This document shows, one piece after another, positions 1 through 6,055 of a stretch of DNA of 8,007 nt. The notes under the pieces were generated by a model. The model saw nothing but the letters and a program-made list of their open reading frames with translations. It made no database searches and was not told where the DNA came from. Origin of the DNA: Candidatus Bathyarchaeota archaeon (GTDB lineage Archaea; Thermoproteota; Bathyarchaeia; Bathyarchaeales; Bathyarchaeaceae); contig JAOUMI010000027.1 of the NCBI GenBank assembly GCA_029881555.1, positions 1 to 8,007 of the forward strand. Reading direction: 5' to 3'. How positions within the stretch are numbered: the first letter of the stretch is position 1; every line of letters starts with the position of its first letter. Position numbers and translations under genes: made by a program.

Positions 1-726
1 GACGCTCTCTAGGTAGCCGCGTTTTGGAAGAACTACTCCCGAATTCAGCATTATAGGTTCCATTATTACCGCCGCGATTTCGCCTTCATGTTTTCTAAAG
101 AGGCCCTCCATAGCTTCCGCGTTGTTGAATGGAACCACAAGAGTGTTTTTCACAGCTTCTTTTGGCATACCTTCAGACTCGATAACGGGTGTGGGAGCCC
201 AACTTGGCCCAGCCCTCCCTATCGGTGGATCCACACTGACGATAACGTAGTCGTGGACTCCATGATAGCACCCCTCTATCTTCACGATCTTGTCTTTACT
301 CGTGTAGGACCTAGCAACTCTTATAGCGTGCATGACAGCTTCAGTGCCTGAATTCGCCAGCTGAAACATATCCATCATCGGAAAACGCCTCAGCAATTCC
401 TTTACATACAGCGTCATCTTCCCATGCGGCGTGGTGTATGCACTGCCATCCTCAATCTGTTCCTTCACAGCGTTTGCTATCGTTGGGTGAGCGTGTCCAG
501 CTATATTGATACCATAGCCCATGAGATAGTCTATGTACTCGTTGCCGTCAACATCCCATACCTTACTACCTTTTGCTTTACTGACGAAAAATGGATATGG
601 CTCAAAATACCACCAAGCACTCCCAACTCCACTCGGGATAACTTCCTTAGTTTCTTCCCACATCATTTTCGATTTGGGTGTCCTAGCAACATATGCATTG
701 AGAGTTTCCTTCTTCACCATTCCCAT
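1..726 (-). CDS. Class III (GSAM-like) PLP-dependent aminotransferase, N-terminal 242 residues, cut by window edge
   Basis: The frame stays open to base 1, so the C-terminal part, including the expected PLP-binding lysine, lies outside the window. Fold-type I class III aminotransferases transfer an amino group from amino acids or amines; glutamate-1-semialdehyde aminomutase (GSAM) and some amino-acid racemases belong to the same family. Seen: an N-terminal entry segment KVWDVDGNEYIDYLMGYG (55-72), GHAHP (77-81), the phosphate-binding NSGTEAVMHAIRVAR (125-139), and the aromatic stacking segment EGCYHGVHD (151-159). It lacks the PGGVNSPVR-type N-terminus of true HemL and has IPSGVGSAWWYFEPYP (30-45) instead, so it is probably a GSAM-like paralogue and not the haem enzyme. 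The ATG at 726 is preceded by AAGGT at 737-733, a 6-nt spacing; the ATG at 720 is an alternative start. It is divergent from the M20 peptidase gene. The exact substrate cannot be assigned; transaminase, racemase and mutase all remain possible. Confidence 0.88.
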   Translation of the reverse strand, partial: MGMVKKETLNAYVARTPKSKMMWEETKEVIPSGVGSAWWYFEPYPFFVSKAKGSKVWDVDGNEYIDYLMGYGINIAGHAHPTIANAVKEQIEDGSAYTTPHGKMTLYVKELLRRFPMMDMFQLANSGTEAVMHAIRVARSYTSKDKIVKIEGCYHGVHDYVIVSVDPPIGRAGPSWAPTPVIESEGMPKEAVKNTLVVPFNNAEAMEGLFRKHEGEIAAVIMEPIMLNSGVVLPKRGYLESV

Positions 727-769
727 CCCACAACCTTGTGCAATGTGATCTGAATTGGCAATCTATGGG

Positions 770-788
770 TTTAAAGTTTGCGCGCGCG
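770..788 (-). promoter_or_regulatory. Promoter of the aminotransferase gene: GC tract plus TATA-like element
   Basis: Read on the minus strand, GCGCGCGCAAACTTTAAA (787-770) ends 43 nt before the ATG at 726. TTTAAA is a plausible archaeal TATA core; initiation about 25 nt downstream would give a leader of roughly 20 nt that still contains the AAGGT ribosome binding site. The adjoining alternating GC tract is shared with the deacylase promoter. Confidence 0.55.
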
Positions 789-977
789 TTCTTGCCCTGA
801 TATACCATCAGACTTTTCGAGTTATTTGAGGCAAACTCGGCAAATTTTGTTAAACCTGTTGGTCGGCAAAAAACAAGGCTGATTTGAGCCTTAAAAACAC
901 ACACAAGACTAAAATTTAATCCATCACCATTCCTGAATGCAAAACACTTTGATTCTGGAGAGCGCAAGCTTGCACGG

Positions 978-993
978 GCTGCGCGCGCGCAGC
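978..993. repeat. Perfect 16-bp palindrome made of a (GC)5 tract
   Basis: GCTGCGCGCGCGCAGC is its own reverse complement. It sits immediately upstream of the TATA-like element of the M20 peptidase gene, the position of a BRE or an upstream regulator site. Alternating GC is also prone to the Z form, which is an alternative structural explanation. Confidence 0.6.
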
Positions 994-995
994 GG

Positions 996-1007
996 AAATA
1001 CATAAAT
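996..1007 (+). promoter_or_regulatory. TATA-like element of the M20 peptidase gene
   Basis: AAATACATAAAT lies 37 nt before the TTG at 1045, directly after the GC palindrome and a GCGG that could serve as BRE. Initiation about 25 nt downstream (near 1028) would leave a short leader that includes AAGGGGTG at 1029-1036. Confidence 0.45.
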
Positions 1008-1044
1008 CCGAATCGGTTAAAAATACCTAAGGGGTGTTAGTGCG

Positions 1045-2397
1045 TTGACTTATGACAAAGAAAAGCTTCTCAAAATCGTTAAGAAGACTGAACAGCCCGA
1101 AATCGCCTGTCTGGAGAGATTGATTGCTATTCCAACGTGCTACGCTAAAGGGCATGACATGAAGCCCATGATAGCTCAATTGACTGAAGAGTTTGAGAAA
1201 AGAGAATACAAGGTGCAAACTTTTCCAACTTCAGGCGCGCCCGTGGTCGTGGCCGAAATGGATCTTGGTATGGACAAGACGCTGCTCTTCTACAATCACT
1301 ACGATGTTCAGCCTGAAGAACCCCTGGACGAGTGGAAATCTCCTCCCTTTGAGCTGAGATCTCGAAATGGAAGGCTGTACGGTAGAGGTGTGGCGGACGA
1401 TAAAGGTCCTATTGTTGCTAACATCTTTGGCATCCAAGCCGCGCTTGAGAGTGACTATGAACCAAGATGCAACGTCCGATTCATCATCGAAGGAGAGGAA
1501 GAAACAGGCTGCCTTGGAATAGAAGAATTCTGTAACGCTAATCCTGAACTACTAAAGTCCGACGGTTGCGTCTGGGAGGGAGCATCAGCTGTTCCCGGGC
1601 AGCGAAGCGAGTTGTATACAGGTGTGAAGGGCTGCGTCTACTTTGAACTCAGAGCAAAAGGTTTTGCAGTCGACGCACATTCGGGTGACGCACCCATCGT
1701 AATTAACCCAGCTTGGAGGCTGGTCTGGGCTCTTTCTACTCTGAAAAACCAGAACGAGGAGATTTTGATAGACGGATACTACGACGATGTGGTTCCCCCC
1801 AAAAAGGAAGAACTACAGCTGTTTCAGCAGTATCCACCTGATGCAATCGATCCATACAAGCAGAAATACAAGACCGAGAAATTCCTGCTTGAGAGAGACG
1901 GAATGGAGTTCTGGACGGAATTAACCCTTAGACCAACATGTACAATCTGTGGTCTATCGTCGGGCTGGACAGGCCCCGAAGCCAAGACCGTTGTGCCAAA
2001 AGAGGCCATAGCAGAGGTGGACTTCAGGATTGTTCCTAACCAAAAAGTTGAAAGAGTTCAGAAATTACTTAGAGAACATCTGGATAAGAAAGGGTTTGCA
2101 GATATAGAAATCAAACTTGAGGAAGGATCCTATGAAGCAAATAAAACGCCTTTTGATCATCCATTCGTTAAATTATTAGCAAGCTTGGCGAAAGATTTCA
2201 GCGGCAAAAACCCTCTGATCATTCCCTCTGCTGGGGGATCAGGTCCAGCTTATCTGTTTGGCAAGCATACACCGTGGGCATCATGTGGTCCTGTTGATCC
2301 AGAATGTAACGTTCACGCGCCAAACGAGAGCATCTCAATCACCGAGTTGAGATACATGACTGCTCTCATCGGCGCAACAGCAATAGAACTGGGATAA
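1045..2397 (+). CDS. M20 family metallopeptidase (dipeptidase / carnosinase-like)
   Basis: A 450-residue di-zinc aminoacyl hydrolase of the M20 family, usual length for carnosinase-type cytosolic dipeptidases. The metal site is complete: H85 and D87 in NHYDVQP, bridging D118 in GVADDKG, catalytic E152 and metal ligand E153 in EGEEETG, and H424 in NVHAPNES. H212 in DAHSG lies in the lid/dimerisation domain. PSAGGSGPAYLF (395-406) is the substrate-binding glycine-rich loop. There is no signal peptide, so it should act in the cytoplasm on dipeptides or N-acyl amino acids. The start is a TTG at 1045, chosen because AAGGGGTG (1029-1036) lies 8 nt upstream and no in-frame ATG precedes the conserved region. 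It is divergent from the aminotransferase gene and ends 33 bp from the converging deacylase gene. The family is certain; the precise substrate is not. Confidence 0.93.
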   Translation: MTYDKEKLLKIVKKTEQPEIACLERLIAIPTCYAKGHDMKPMIAQLTEEFEKREYKVQTFPTSGAPVVVAEMDLGMDKTLLFYNHYDVQPEEPLDEWKSPPFELRSRNGRLYGRGVADDKGPIVANIFGIQAALESDYEPRCNVRFIIEGEEETGCLGIEEFCNANPELLKSDGCVWEGASAVPGQRSELYTGVKGCVYFELRAKGFAVDAHSGDAPIVINPAWRLVWALSTLKNQNEEILIDGYYDDVVPPKKEELQLFQQYPPDAIDPYKQKYKTEKFLLERDGMEFWTELTLRPTCTICGLSSGWTGPEAKTVVPKEAIAEVDFRIVPNQKVERVQKLLREHLDKKGFADIEIKLEEGSYEANKTPFDHPFVKLLASLAKDFSGKNPLIIPSAGGSGPAYLFGKHTPWASCGPVDPECNVHAPNESISITELRYMTALIGATAIELG

Positions 2398-2405
2398 GAA
2401 AAGTG

Positions 2406-2415
2406 GCGCGCGCAT
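2406..2415. repeat. GC-alternating tract between convergent genes
   Basis: GCGCGCGCAT lies in the 33-bp gap between the M20 peptidase and deacylase stop codons. It resembles the GCACGCGCAT units upstream of the deacylase gene, but here no gene start is nearby. Read on the minus strand it is followed by CACTTTTCTT, a weak T-rich stretch that could end the deacylase transcript. Confidence 0.4.
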
Positions 2416-2430
2416 GTGATATCGTGGGTG

Positions 2431-4047
2431 TCAGTGGCTTAGGTGTAGGACCCGGCCTGGTAAAGCCTTGGTGTGTTCCCCGTGTTCTATTACGAGTTTA
2501 CCGTTCACTAGGACGTATTCGATTCCCTTAGGGTATTGGTGGGGTTTTTGGTAGGTGGCTTGGTCAATCACTCGTTTGGGGTCCATGATCACGAGGTCTG
2601 CCCACATGCCTTCTCGGACGAGGCCTCTGTCCTTTAGCTTCAGCTTCTGAGCAGGTAGAGACGTCATCTTTCGGATGGCGTTTTCGAGGGTTAGGATTCT
2701 CTCCTTTCTTACATATCGTCCGAGGATTCGGGGGAACGTTCCGTAGGTTCTTGGGTGGGGTTTCCCCTTCCCCAGGACTCCGTAGGGAGCCAGAGCTGAG
2801 CTATCACTTCCCACCATGGATAGGCGGTGGCTCAGCACGTGGCGCATATCTTCCTCACACATGGTGAATTCCACGATGCTTACAGATGCCTTTTCTTCAA
2901 TGAGGAGGTCGAAGACGAACTCGAAGGGATCTACATCCTTCTCTTTGGCTACGTCCTCGATGGTTTTGCCCTCGAGGTCGGGGTGTCCCTTGCAGTAGGA
3001 TATCATGACAATGCCCCAGTCGGGTGCCCCCAACAGGTCGAGTTCACCCTCCTCCCTTGTGCGCATCATCTCCTCCTTGATCTTCCCGCGGGTTTCAGGG
3101 TTCCTCAGTCGTTTAATCAGCTTTTCTACTCCTCCCTCGTAGGCTGTTGGGGGTAGGAGGGCGTCGAGTCCAGTCCATCCCGCGGTGTAGGGGTATACGT
3201 CACAGGTGACGTCAACACCTCGTTTTCTTGCTTCCTCCATCATTAGGAGGGTGTGTCTTACCTTTCCCCAGTTGGCCTTTCCCGAAGCTTTGTGGTGAGA
3301 TATTTCCACGGGGACGCCAGCTCTTTCGCCGATTTCGATGGCTTCCTTTACTGCGTTGATGAGGGTGATTTCTTCGCCTCGGATGTGGGAAGTGTAGATT
3401 CCTCCGAACTGGGTCACCACCTTGGCGAGCTCCACGAGTTCGTCGGTGTTGGCGTAACAGCTTGGTGGGTAGATGAGACCGGTGGACATGCCGAAGACTC
3501 CGTCTTCCATGGCTTGGGCTAGGATGTTCTTCATTTCCTCAAGTTCGTATTGGGTTGGGGAGCGGTTTTCAAAGCCTAACGGAAAGACTCGTATGTTGGA
3601 GTTTCCTACGAGGGGGGCTACATTTAGTGCCACCCCCTTCCCTTGCAGGAGGTTCACGTATTCGCTCATGGTGGACCACGTTAGCTCTAGCTCAGCTTCC
3701 TCCAGCATGGGCATCGTCTTTAGGATGTCCTCCTTAAGGAGGTCGTTGAGCGGTGCGGCGGAGCTACCACAGTTTCCGATGACCTCGGTGGTCACGCCCT
3801 GTCGGACCTTGCTCTCGGCGAGGGGATTCACCAATAGCTCAAAGTCGGAGTGAGAATGCATATCAATGAAGCCTGAAGAGGCTACAAGACCCGTAGCATC
3901 TATGACCATGTCGGCGCGGGCGTTTGAAGTCCTCTCCACCACATCAACGATACGTTCACCCTCAACTCGAATGGACCCGTAAAATGCCTTCCTCCCGGTT
4001 CCATCAACTATCATCGCCTCTTTTATCAGAAAGGTGAAGTCAGACAT
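2431..4047 (-). CDS. N-acyl-D-amino-acid deacylase (D-aminoacylase family amidohydrolase)
   Basis: 538 residues. Members of this amidohydrolase branch hydrolyse N-acyl-D-amino acids to the free D-amino acid and a carboxylate; related proteins cleave D-amino-acid dipeptides or N-acyl-D-glutamate. The family's residues are present: H64 and H66 in GFIDMHSHSDF, the metal-bridging cysteine C93 in VIGNCGSS, H221 in YTSHIRGE, H251 in EISHHKASG, and D415 in VGSDSSALAP. The N-terminal beta-sandwich half (DFTFLIKEAMIVDGTG) and the C-terminal half (GLVREGMWADLVIMDP, 476-490) flank the barrel as usual. There is no signal peptide, so it is cytoplasmic. The ATG at 4047 fits the family N-terminus, but the purine-rich GGGGAGGG (4056-4049) is only 1 nt before it, too close for a normal ribosome binding site, and the start lies inside an inverted repeat. 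It converges with the M20 peptidase gene. Family certain; acyl and side-chain preference unknown. Confidence 0.93.
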   Translation of the reverse strand: MSDFTFLIKEAMIVDGTGRKAFYGSIRVEGERIVDVVERTSNARADMVIDATGLVASSGFIDMHSHSDFELLVNPLAESKVRQGVTTEVIGNCGSSAAPLNDLLKEDILKTMPMLEEAELELTWSTMSEYVNLLQGKGVALNVAPLVGNSNIRVFPLGFENRSPTQYELEEMKNILAQAMEDGVFGMSTGLIYPPSCYANTDELVELAKVVTQFGGIYTSHIRGEEITLINAVKEAIEIGERAGVPVEISHHKASGKANWGKVRHTLLMMEEARKRGVDVTCDVYPYTAGWTGLDALLPPTAYEGGVEKLIKRLRNPETRGKIKEEMMRTREEGELDLLGAPDWGIVMISYCKGHPDLEGKTIEDVAKEKDVDPFEFVFDLLIEEKASVSIVEFTMCEEDMRHVLSHRLSMVGSDSSALAPYGVLGKGKPHPRTYGTFPRILGRYVRKERILTLENAIRKMTSLPAQKLKLKDRGLVREGMWADLVIMDPKRVIDQATYQKPHQYPKGIEYVLVNGKLVIEHGEHTKALPGRVLHLSH

Positions 4048-4079
4048 GCCCTCCCCTGAGTCAGTTAGGGAGGCATGTC
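4043..4079 (-). promoter_or_regulatory. Inverted repeat over the deacylase start codon
   Basis: GACATGCC (4043-4050) and GGCATGTC (4072-4079) are perfect 8-bp inverted copies. After a one-base bulge the stem extends by four more pairs (CCCT/AGGG), leaving a loop of about 12 nt. The right arm contains the ATG start of the deacylase (4047-4045) and its purine-rich stretch; the left arm contains a decoy ATG that opens a three-codon frame (Met-Pro-Pro-stop). It could be an mRNA hairpin hiding the start. If transcription begins near 4060, as the TATA position suggests, it is more likely a DNA operator spanning the start site. Confidence 0.5.
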
Positions 4080-4080
4080 C

Positions 4081-4118
4081 TCATTTAAGATTTTGCACGC
4101 GCATTTGCGCACGCGCAT
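4081..4118 (-). promoter_or_regulatory. Deacylase promoter: TATA-like element with two GC-rich repeats upstream
   Basis: On the minus strand, GCGCGTGCAAAATCTTAAA (4102-4084) matches the aminotransferase promoter closely. The TATA-like TCTTAAAT lies about 36 nt before the ATG at 4047. Immediately upstream, GCACGCGCAT (plus-strand reading) occurs twice, at 4095-4104 and 4109-4118, exactly 14 bp apart, giving two like-oriented copies on nearly the same DNA face. Confidence 0.5.
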
Positions 4119-4180
4119 CACGTCGGACGAAATAAACCAAGAAAAACCGTTACTTGCAAGTAGGTAGCTAAGTAGGCGCT
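4119..4180. other. Spacer before the decayed island
   Basis: No gene is seen in this stretch between the deacylase promoter and the first remnant. A pyrimidine-rich run, CTCTTTTTCTTTTTTCC, follows just downstream at 4192-4208 and could act as an oligo-T terminator on the plus strand, though no plus-strand gene ends nearby. Confidence 0.3.
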
Positions 4181-4502
4181 TAGTTTCTGACCTCTTTTTC
4201 TTTTTTCCATCCAGGATTTTGTTCGGAGCGTGCAGATCTGCCCATTCACCCGGATTTTCAGAAGATCCTCGACAACATGATTGAACAGTATGGTGAGGAG
4301 AAGTGTAGGCAGGTTTACCACGCGTGGCTCAACAAGATGGGCTACGACGACAGTAAGCCGATGCCCGAGAAAGAAAGCTTCTCTTGGGTCGGCGACGTAC
4401 ATCAATGTACTCCGCACCTTTAACAACGAGATTTTTGCCACAATCTCTCTTGTAGTCGGCACGATTCTGGGAGCCTTCTTGGGCAAAAAGGCTAGGGGCT
4501 AG
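4181..4502 (+). pseudogene. Remnant of an unrecognised gene, 5'-truncated and frameshifted, with a C-terminal membrane segment
   Basis: One frame, open from a TAG at 4181 to a TAA at 4421, reads as normal protein from about 4229: ADLPIHPDFQKILDNMIEQY, then a segment ending AWLNKMGYDDSKPMPEKESF and SWVGD. It has no usable start codon. After about 4385-4395 the protein-like reading moves to the next frame: TYINVLRTFNNE followed by the hydrophobic IFATISLVVGTILGAFLG (4431-4484) and a basic KKARG tail before TAG (4500-4502). Together they suggest one former protein with a soluble helical part and a C-terminal transmembrane anchor, broken by a +1 shift. The 73-residue frame starting at a TTG at 4281 shows arginine/serine/threonine-rich, out-of-frame composition before the shift point, so it was not called as a gene. 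I do not recognise the family. Confidence 0.45.
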
Positions 4503-4507
4503 GGGGT

Positions 4508-4977
4508 ATTGAAATTCAGACGCTCAAAAATTTCAGCAATGCTAGAAGAACCGTTCAGACGAAGTGCGTCTTCGAGCCTAGCACTCAGCAGATCCTATCA
4601 GCTTTTCTCTTCCCTACAACAGAAGAATCGCAGGGTCCCATGGACACTTCACTATGGAAGACTGCAGGAAATGGCTGAAAAAGTCAGAAAGAGAAGATCT
4701 AGCCCAGGTGCTGCGCCGTCTTGCACAACTCAATCAATCAAAAGTCTATCTGTTTTCGAGACATCATCGTAGATATAGACATGCGCGAATCCGAAGGTGC
4801 TCAGCTGAGACATGTGCATGCATGCAAGAAAGGCGTCAAAAAAACCAAAAAGGCTATGGATTAGGCATTTGTCAGTGGTCATGGAGATATCCCCCGCAAA
4901 CCCCGCTTTTTTCTGTTCCTGAGCGTGGAAGCCGAAATAGACTTAGAGGATATGGAAGCAGAAGAAGAATGAAAATC
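4508..4977 (+). pseudogene. Patchwork of coding-like fragments, unrecognised, with frameshifts and an amber stop
   Basis: Protein-like text appears in successive frames. From 4508 it reads IEIQTLKNFSNARRTVQTKC and onward to roughly 4630. From 4654, one frame back, it reads MEDCRKWLKKSEREDLAQVL and continues to SKVYLF. After a TTTT run at 4753-4756 it resumes one base later as RDIIVDIDMRESEGAQLRHV and ends KKAMD at a TAG (4862-4864). Past that TAG, in the same frame, it continues as VSGHGDIPRKPRFFLFLSVE and an acidic tail before TGA (4975-4977). Removing one T would join the second and third pieces into a 69-residue protein. Whether all pieces come from one gene is uncertain. Neighbouring fragments are also broken, so a decaying mobile or viral insertion is the likely setting. 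Confidence 0.35.
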
Positions 4978-5098
4978 ACATTTAATCCCCTCCAACAGGT
5001 AGGGTTCGTTAATACGTGTTAAATTTCTTGTAGAACTATTTTTCATAAATCATATAAGGTCCTATTGGTGATAACTACTGGGCTGGAGAGAGAATTAT
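4978..5098 (+). promoter_or_regulatory. Intergenic stretch with promoter and ribosome binding site for the exported-protein remnant
   Basis: AAATCATATAAGG (5047-5059) is a good archaeal TATA-like element, 39 nt before the TTG at 5099. GGAGAG (5085-5090) provides a ribosome binding site with 8-nt spacing, and GGTGAT occurs at 5068-5073. The promoter appears intact although the gene it serves is broken. Confidence 0.45.
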
Positions 5099-5510
5099 TT
5101 GAGAGCAAATAGAAAGTATTTGGTTGCAGTCGCTTTGCTGGCTGTTTTGGCTGTTGTGTTTGGTTTGGCTGGCACGGTTGCGCCCGTGTCGGAGTTGGTT
5201 TCGCCTCAGCAGTCGTCTTCGGATTCAGGTCCCCCGTATTTCATCATCCCGCCCAACTTTGACAGCGGCTGGGTGAACATCACGGATAAGTGTGGGGCAG
5301 TATTTCAACGTCACGCATGACTTGAACACAACAGAAGTTTTCGTTGACATAACGGGGAAGCAAACGCTTGCTGATGGAGAACACCAGAGAAACCTTGGTG
5401 GAACAACCCACATACCAGGATGGAGCAGAACACTCACGACCCAAGAATATTGGAAGCCGTCTCTGGTTCACACAAGCGAAGGATACGCGCTAGTAGGAAT
5501 GGGTGGAGTA
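5099..5510 (+). pseudogene. Exported repeat-type protein, N-terminal fragment with one-base frameshift
   Basis: From a TTG at 5099 the product begins MRANRKY followed by a hydrophobic stretch (about residues 8-27, LVAVALLAVLAVVFGLAGTV), a signal peptide or N-terminal anchor, and then a serine/proline-rich linker. The reading frame ends at TGA 5318-5320. Deleting one G from the GGGG run at 5294-5297 restores a smooth reading: DSGWVNITDKCGQYFNVTHD, then a domain with VDITGKQTL, HQRNLGGT and PGWSRT, and one degenerate repeat unit SLVHTSEGYALVGMGG. From memory, secreted archaeal proteins with SLVQTSDGGYALAG-like repeats have this N-terminal layout and are much longer. Here the protein is cut near 5510, where integrase sequence takes over. 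The indel could be genuine or a base-calling error; the truncation is not explained that way. Confidence 0.6.
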
Positions 5511-6005
5511 GATGAAGAGAGGAGAACCCTCAAGTTCGTAGCTGAGAAAGGAAGCAACCCTAGAATCTTGTCGGTGTCTTCAGACCTAATAGCGATGTTA
5601 AAGGCTTTGCCGAGGCGCAACGAATACATTTTCTCTTCAACACATGGACATGCAAACCGAGGAGACTACAGCAAACAACTAATGTTAACAAGAAAAAGCC
5701 TAGCTAGGAAACTTCAGAACCCTCGATTGCTGGAGATCACATACCACACGCTCAGGCATTGGAAGGGAACAATGGAATACCACAAAACCAAGGACATTAT
5801 TCACGTCAAGACCTTGCTTGGACACAAGAACATCAACAACACCATGATATACATTAACCTTGAAAGGGCAATATTCAAAGAGACAAACGACGAATTCACT
5901 GTTAGAGCCACATCCGACATCGACGAGGCGTGCAAACTCATGGAAGTAGGCTTCGAGTACGCCTGCGACATGGACGGAAAAAAGCTGTTCAGAAAGAGAA
6001 AGTGA
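5511..6005 (+). pseudogene. C-terminal catalytic fragment of a tyrosine recombinase (XerC/D-like integrase)
   Basis: In the frame opened by a GTG at 5292 (237 codons), residues from about 74 onward are integrase: the beta-hairpin lysine in AEKGSNPRIL (K86), HxxR in YHTLRHW (H152, R155), LLGHKN (H178) and the nucleophile Y187 in TMIYINL. A conserved-looking tail ends in LFRKRK. The N-terminal SAM-like DNA-binding domain and the first catalytic arginine box are absent, replaced in frame by the exported-protein fragment. The piece should therefore be unable to recombine DNA. It looks like half of a split integrase gene left by an element or its imprecise loss. A chimeric 237-residue product could still be made if GTG 5292 is used, but I see no good ribosome binding site for it. 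Confidence 0.75.
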
Positions 6006-6020
6006 TATGTACGAAAAGAG

Positions 6021-6055
6021 ATTCATATGATTCAGTGAAAATTCATATGATTCAG
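6021..6055 (+). repeat. Tandem 15-bp duplication covering the cofE start codon
   Basis: ATTCATATGATTCAG occurs at 6021-6035 and again at 6041-6055, offset 20 bp. The second copy holds the chosen cofE start ATG (6047). The first copy has the same ATG-ATT-CAG but runs straight into TGA, a three-codon mini-frame ending 9 nt before the real start. Confidence 0.8.

Larger units (their letters stand above)
727..1044. other. 318-bp divergent intergenic region with two promoters
   Basis: There is no convincing gene here; the longest frame, a minus-strand one over 683-1003, is cysteine- and arginine-rich and runs through both promoters. The region holds the two divergent promoters annotated separately. 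It also contains a 10-bp palindrome GCAAGCTTGC (964-973) and a 16-bp palindrome centred on a GC tract (978-993). A small stem (AAGGCT 875-880 with AGCCTT 887-892) is followed by a T run when read on the minus strand. TCGGCAAA occurs twice (837-844 and 863-870). Confidence 0.6.

Noticed and set aside
683..1003. Minus-strand open frame of 106 codons over the divergent intergenic region
   Set aside because: It runs through both promoters and into the aminotransferase N-terminus in another frame; composition is cysteine/arginine-rich and shows no domain.
3473..3853. Plus-strand open frame of 126 codons inside the deacylase gene
   Set aside because: It is the antisense shadow of a well conserved amidohydrolase; serine/arginine-rich with no motif.
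4095..4118. Start of a CRISPR or longer tandem array
   Set aside because: Only two 10-bp copies, with no spacers and no further units.
4118..4486. Minus-strand open frame of 122 codons over the first remnant
   Set aside because: It lies opposite plus-strand protein-like sequence (the acidic/aromatic segment and membrane anchor) and has no recognisable features of its own.
4509..4772. Plus-strand 87-codon frame from TTG 4509 as a real small gene
   Set aside because: Its serine/arginine-rich composition is typical of an out-of-frame reading; the adjacent frame gives more protein-like text.
5700..6026. Minus-strand open frame of 108 codons over the integrase remnant
   Set aside because: The plus strand carries the recombinase HxxR, GH and Y motifs; the minus frame is its shadow.
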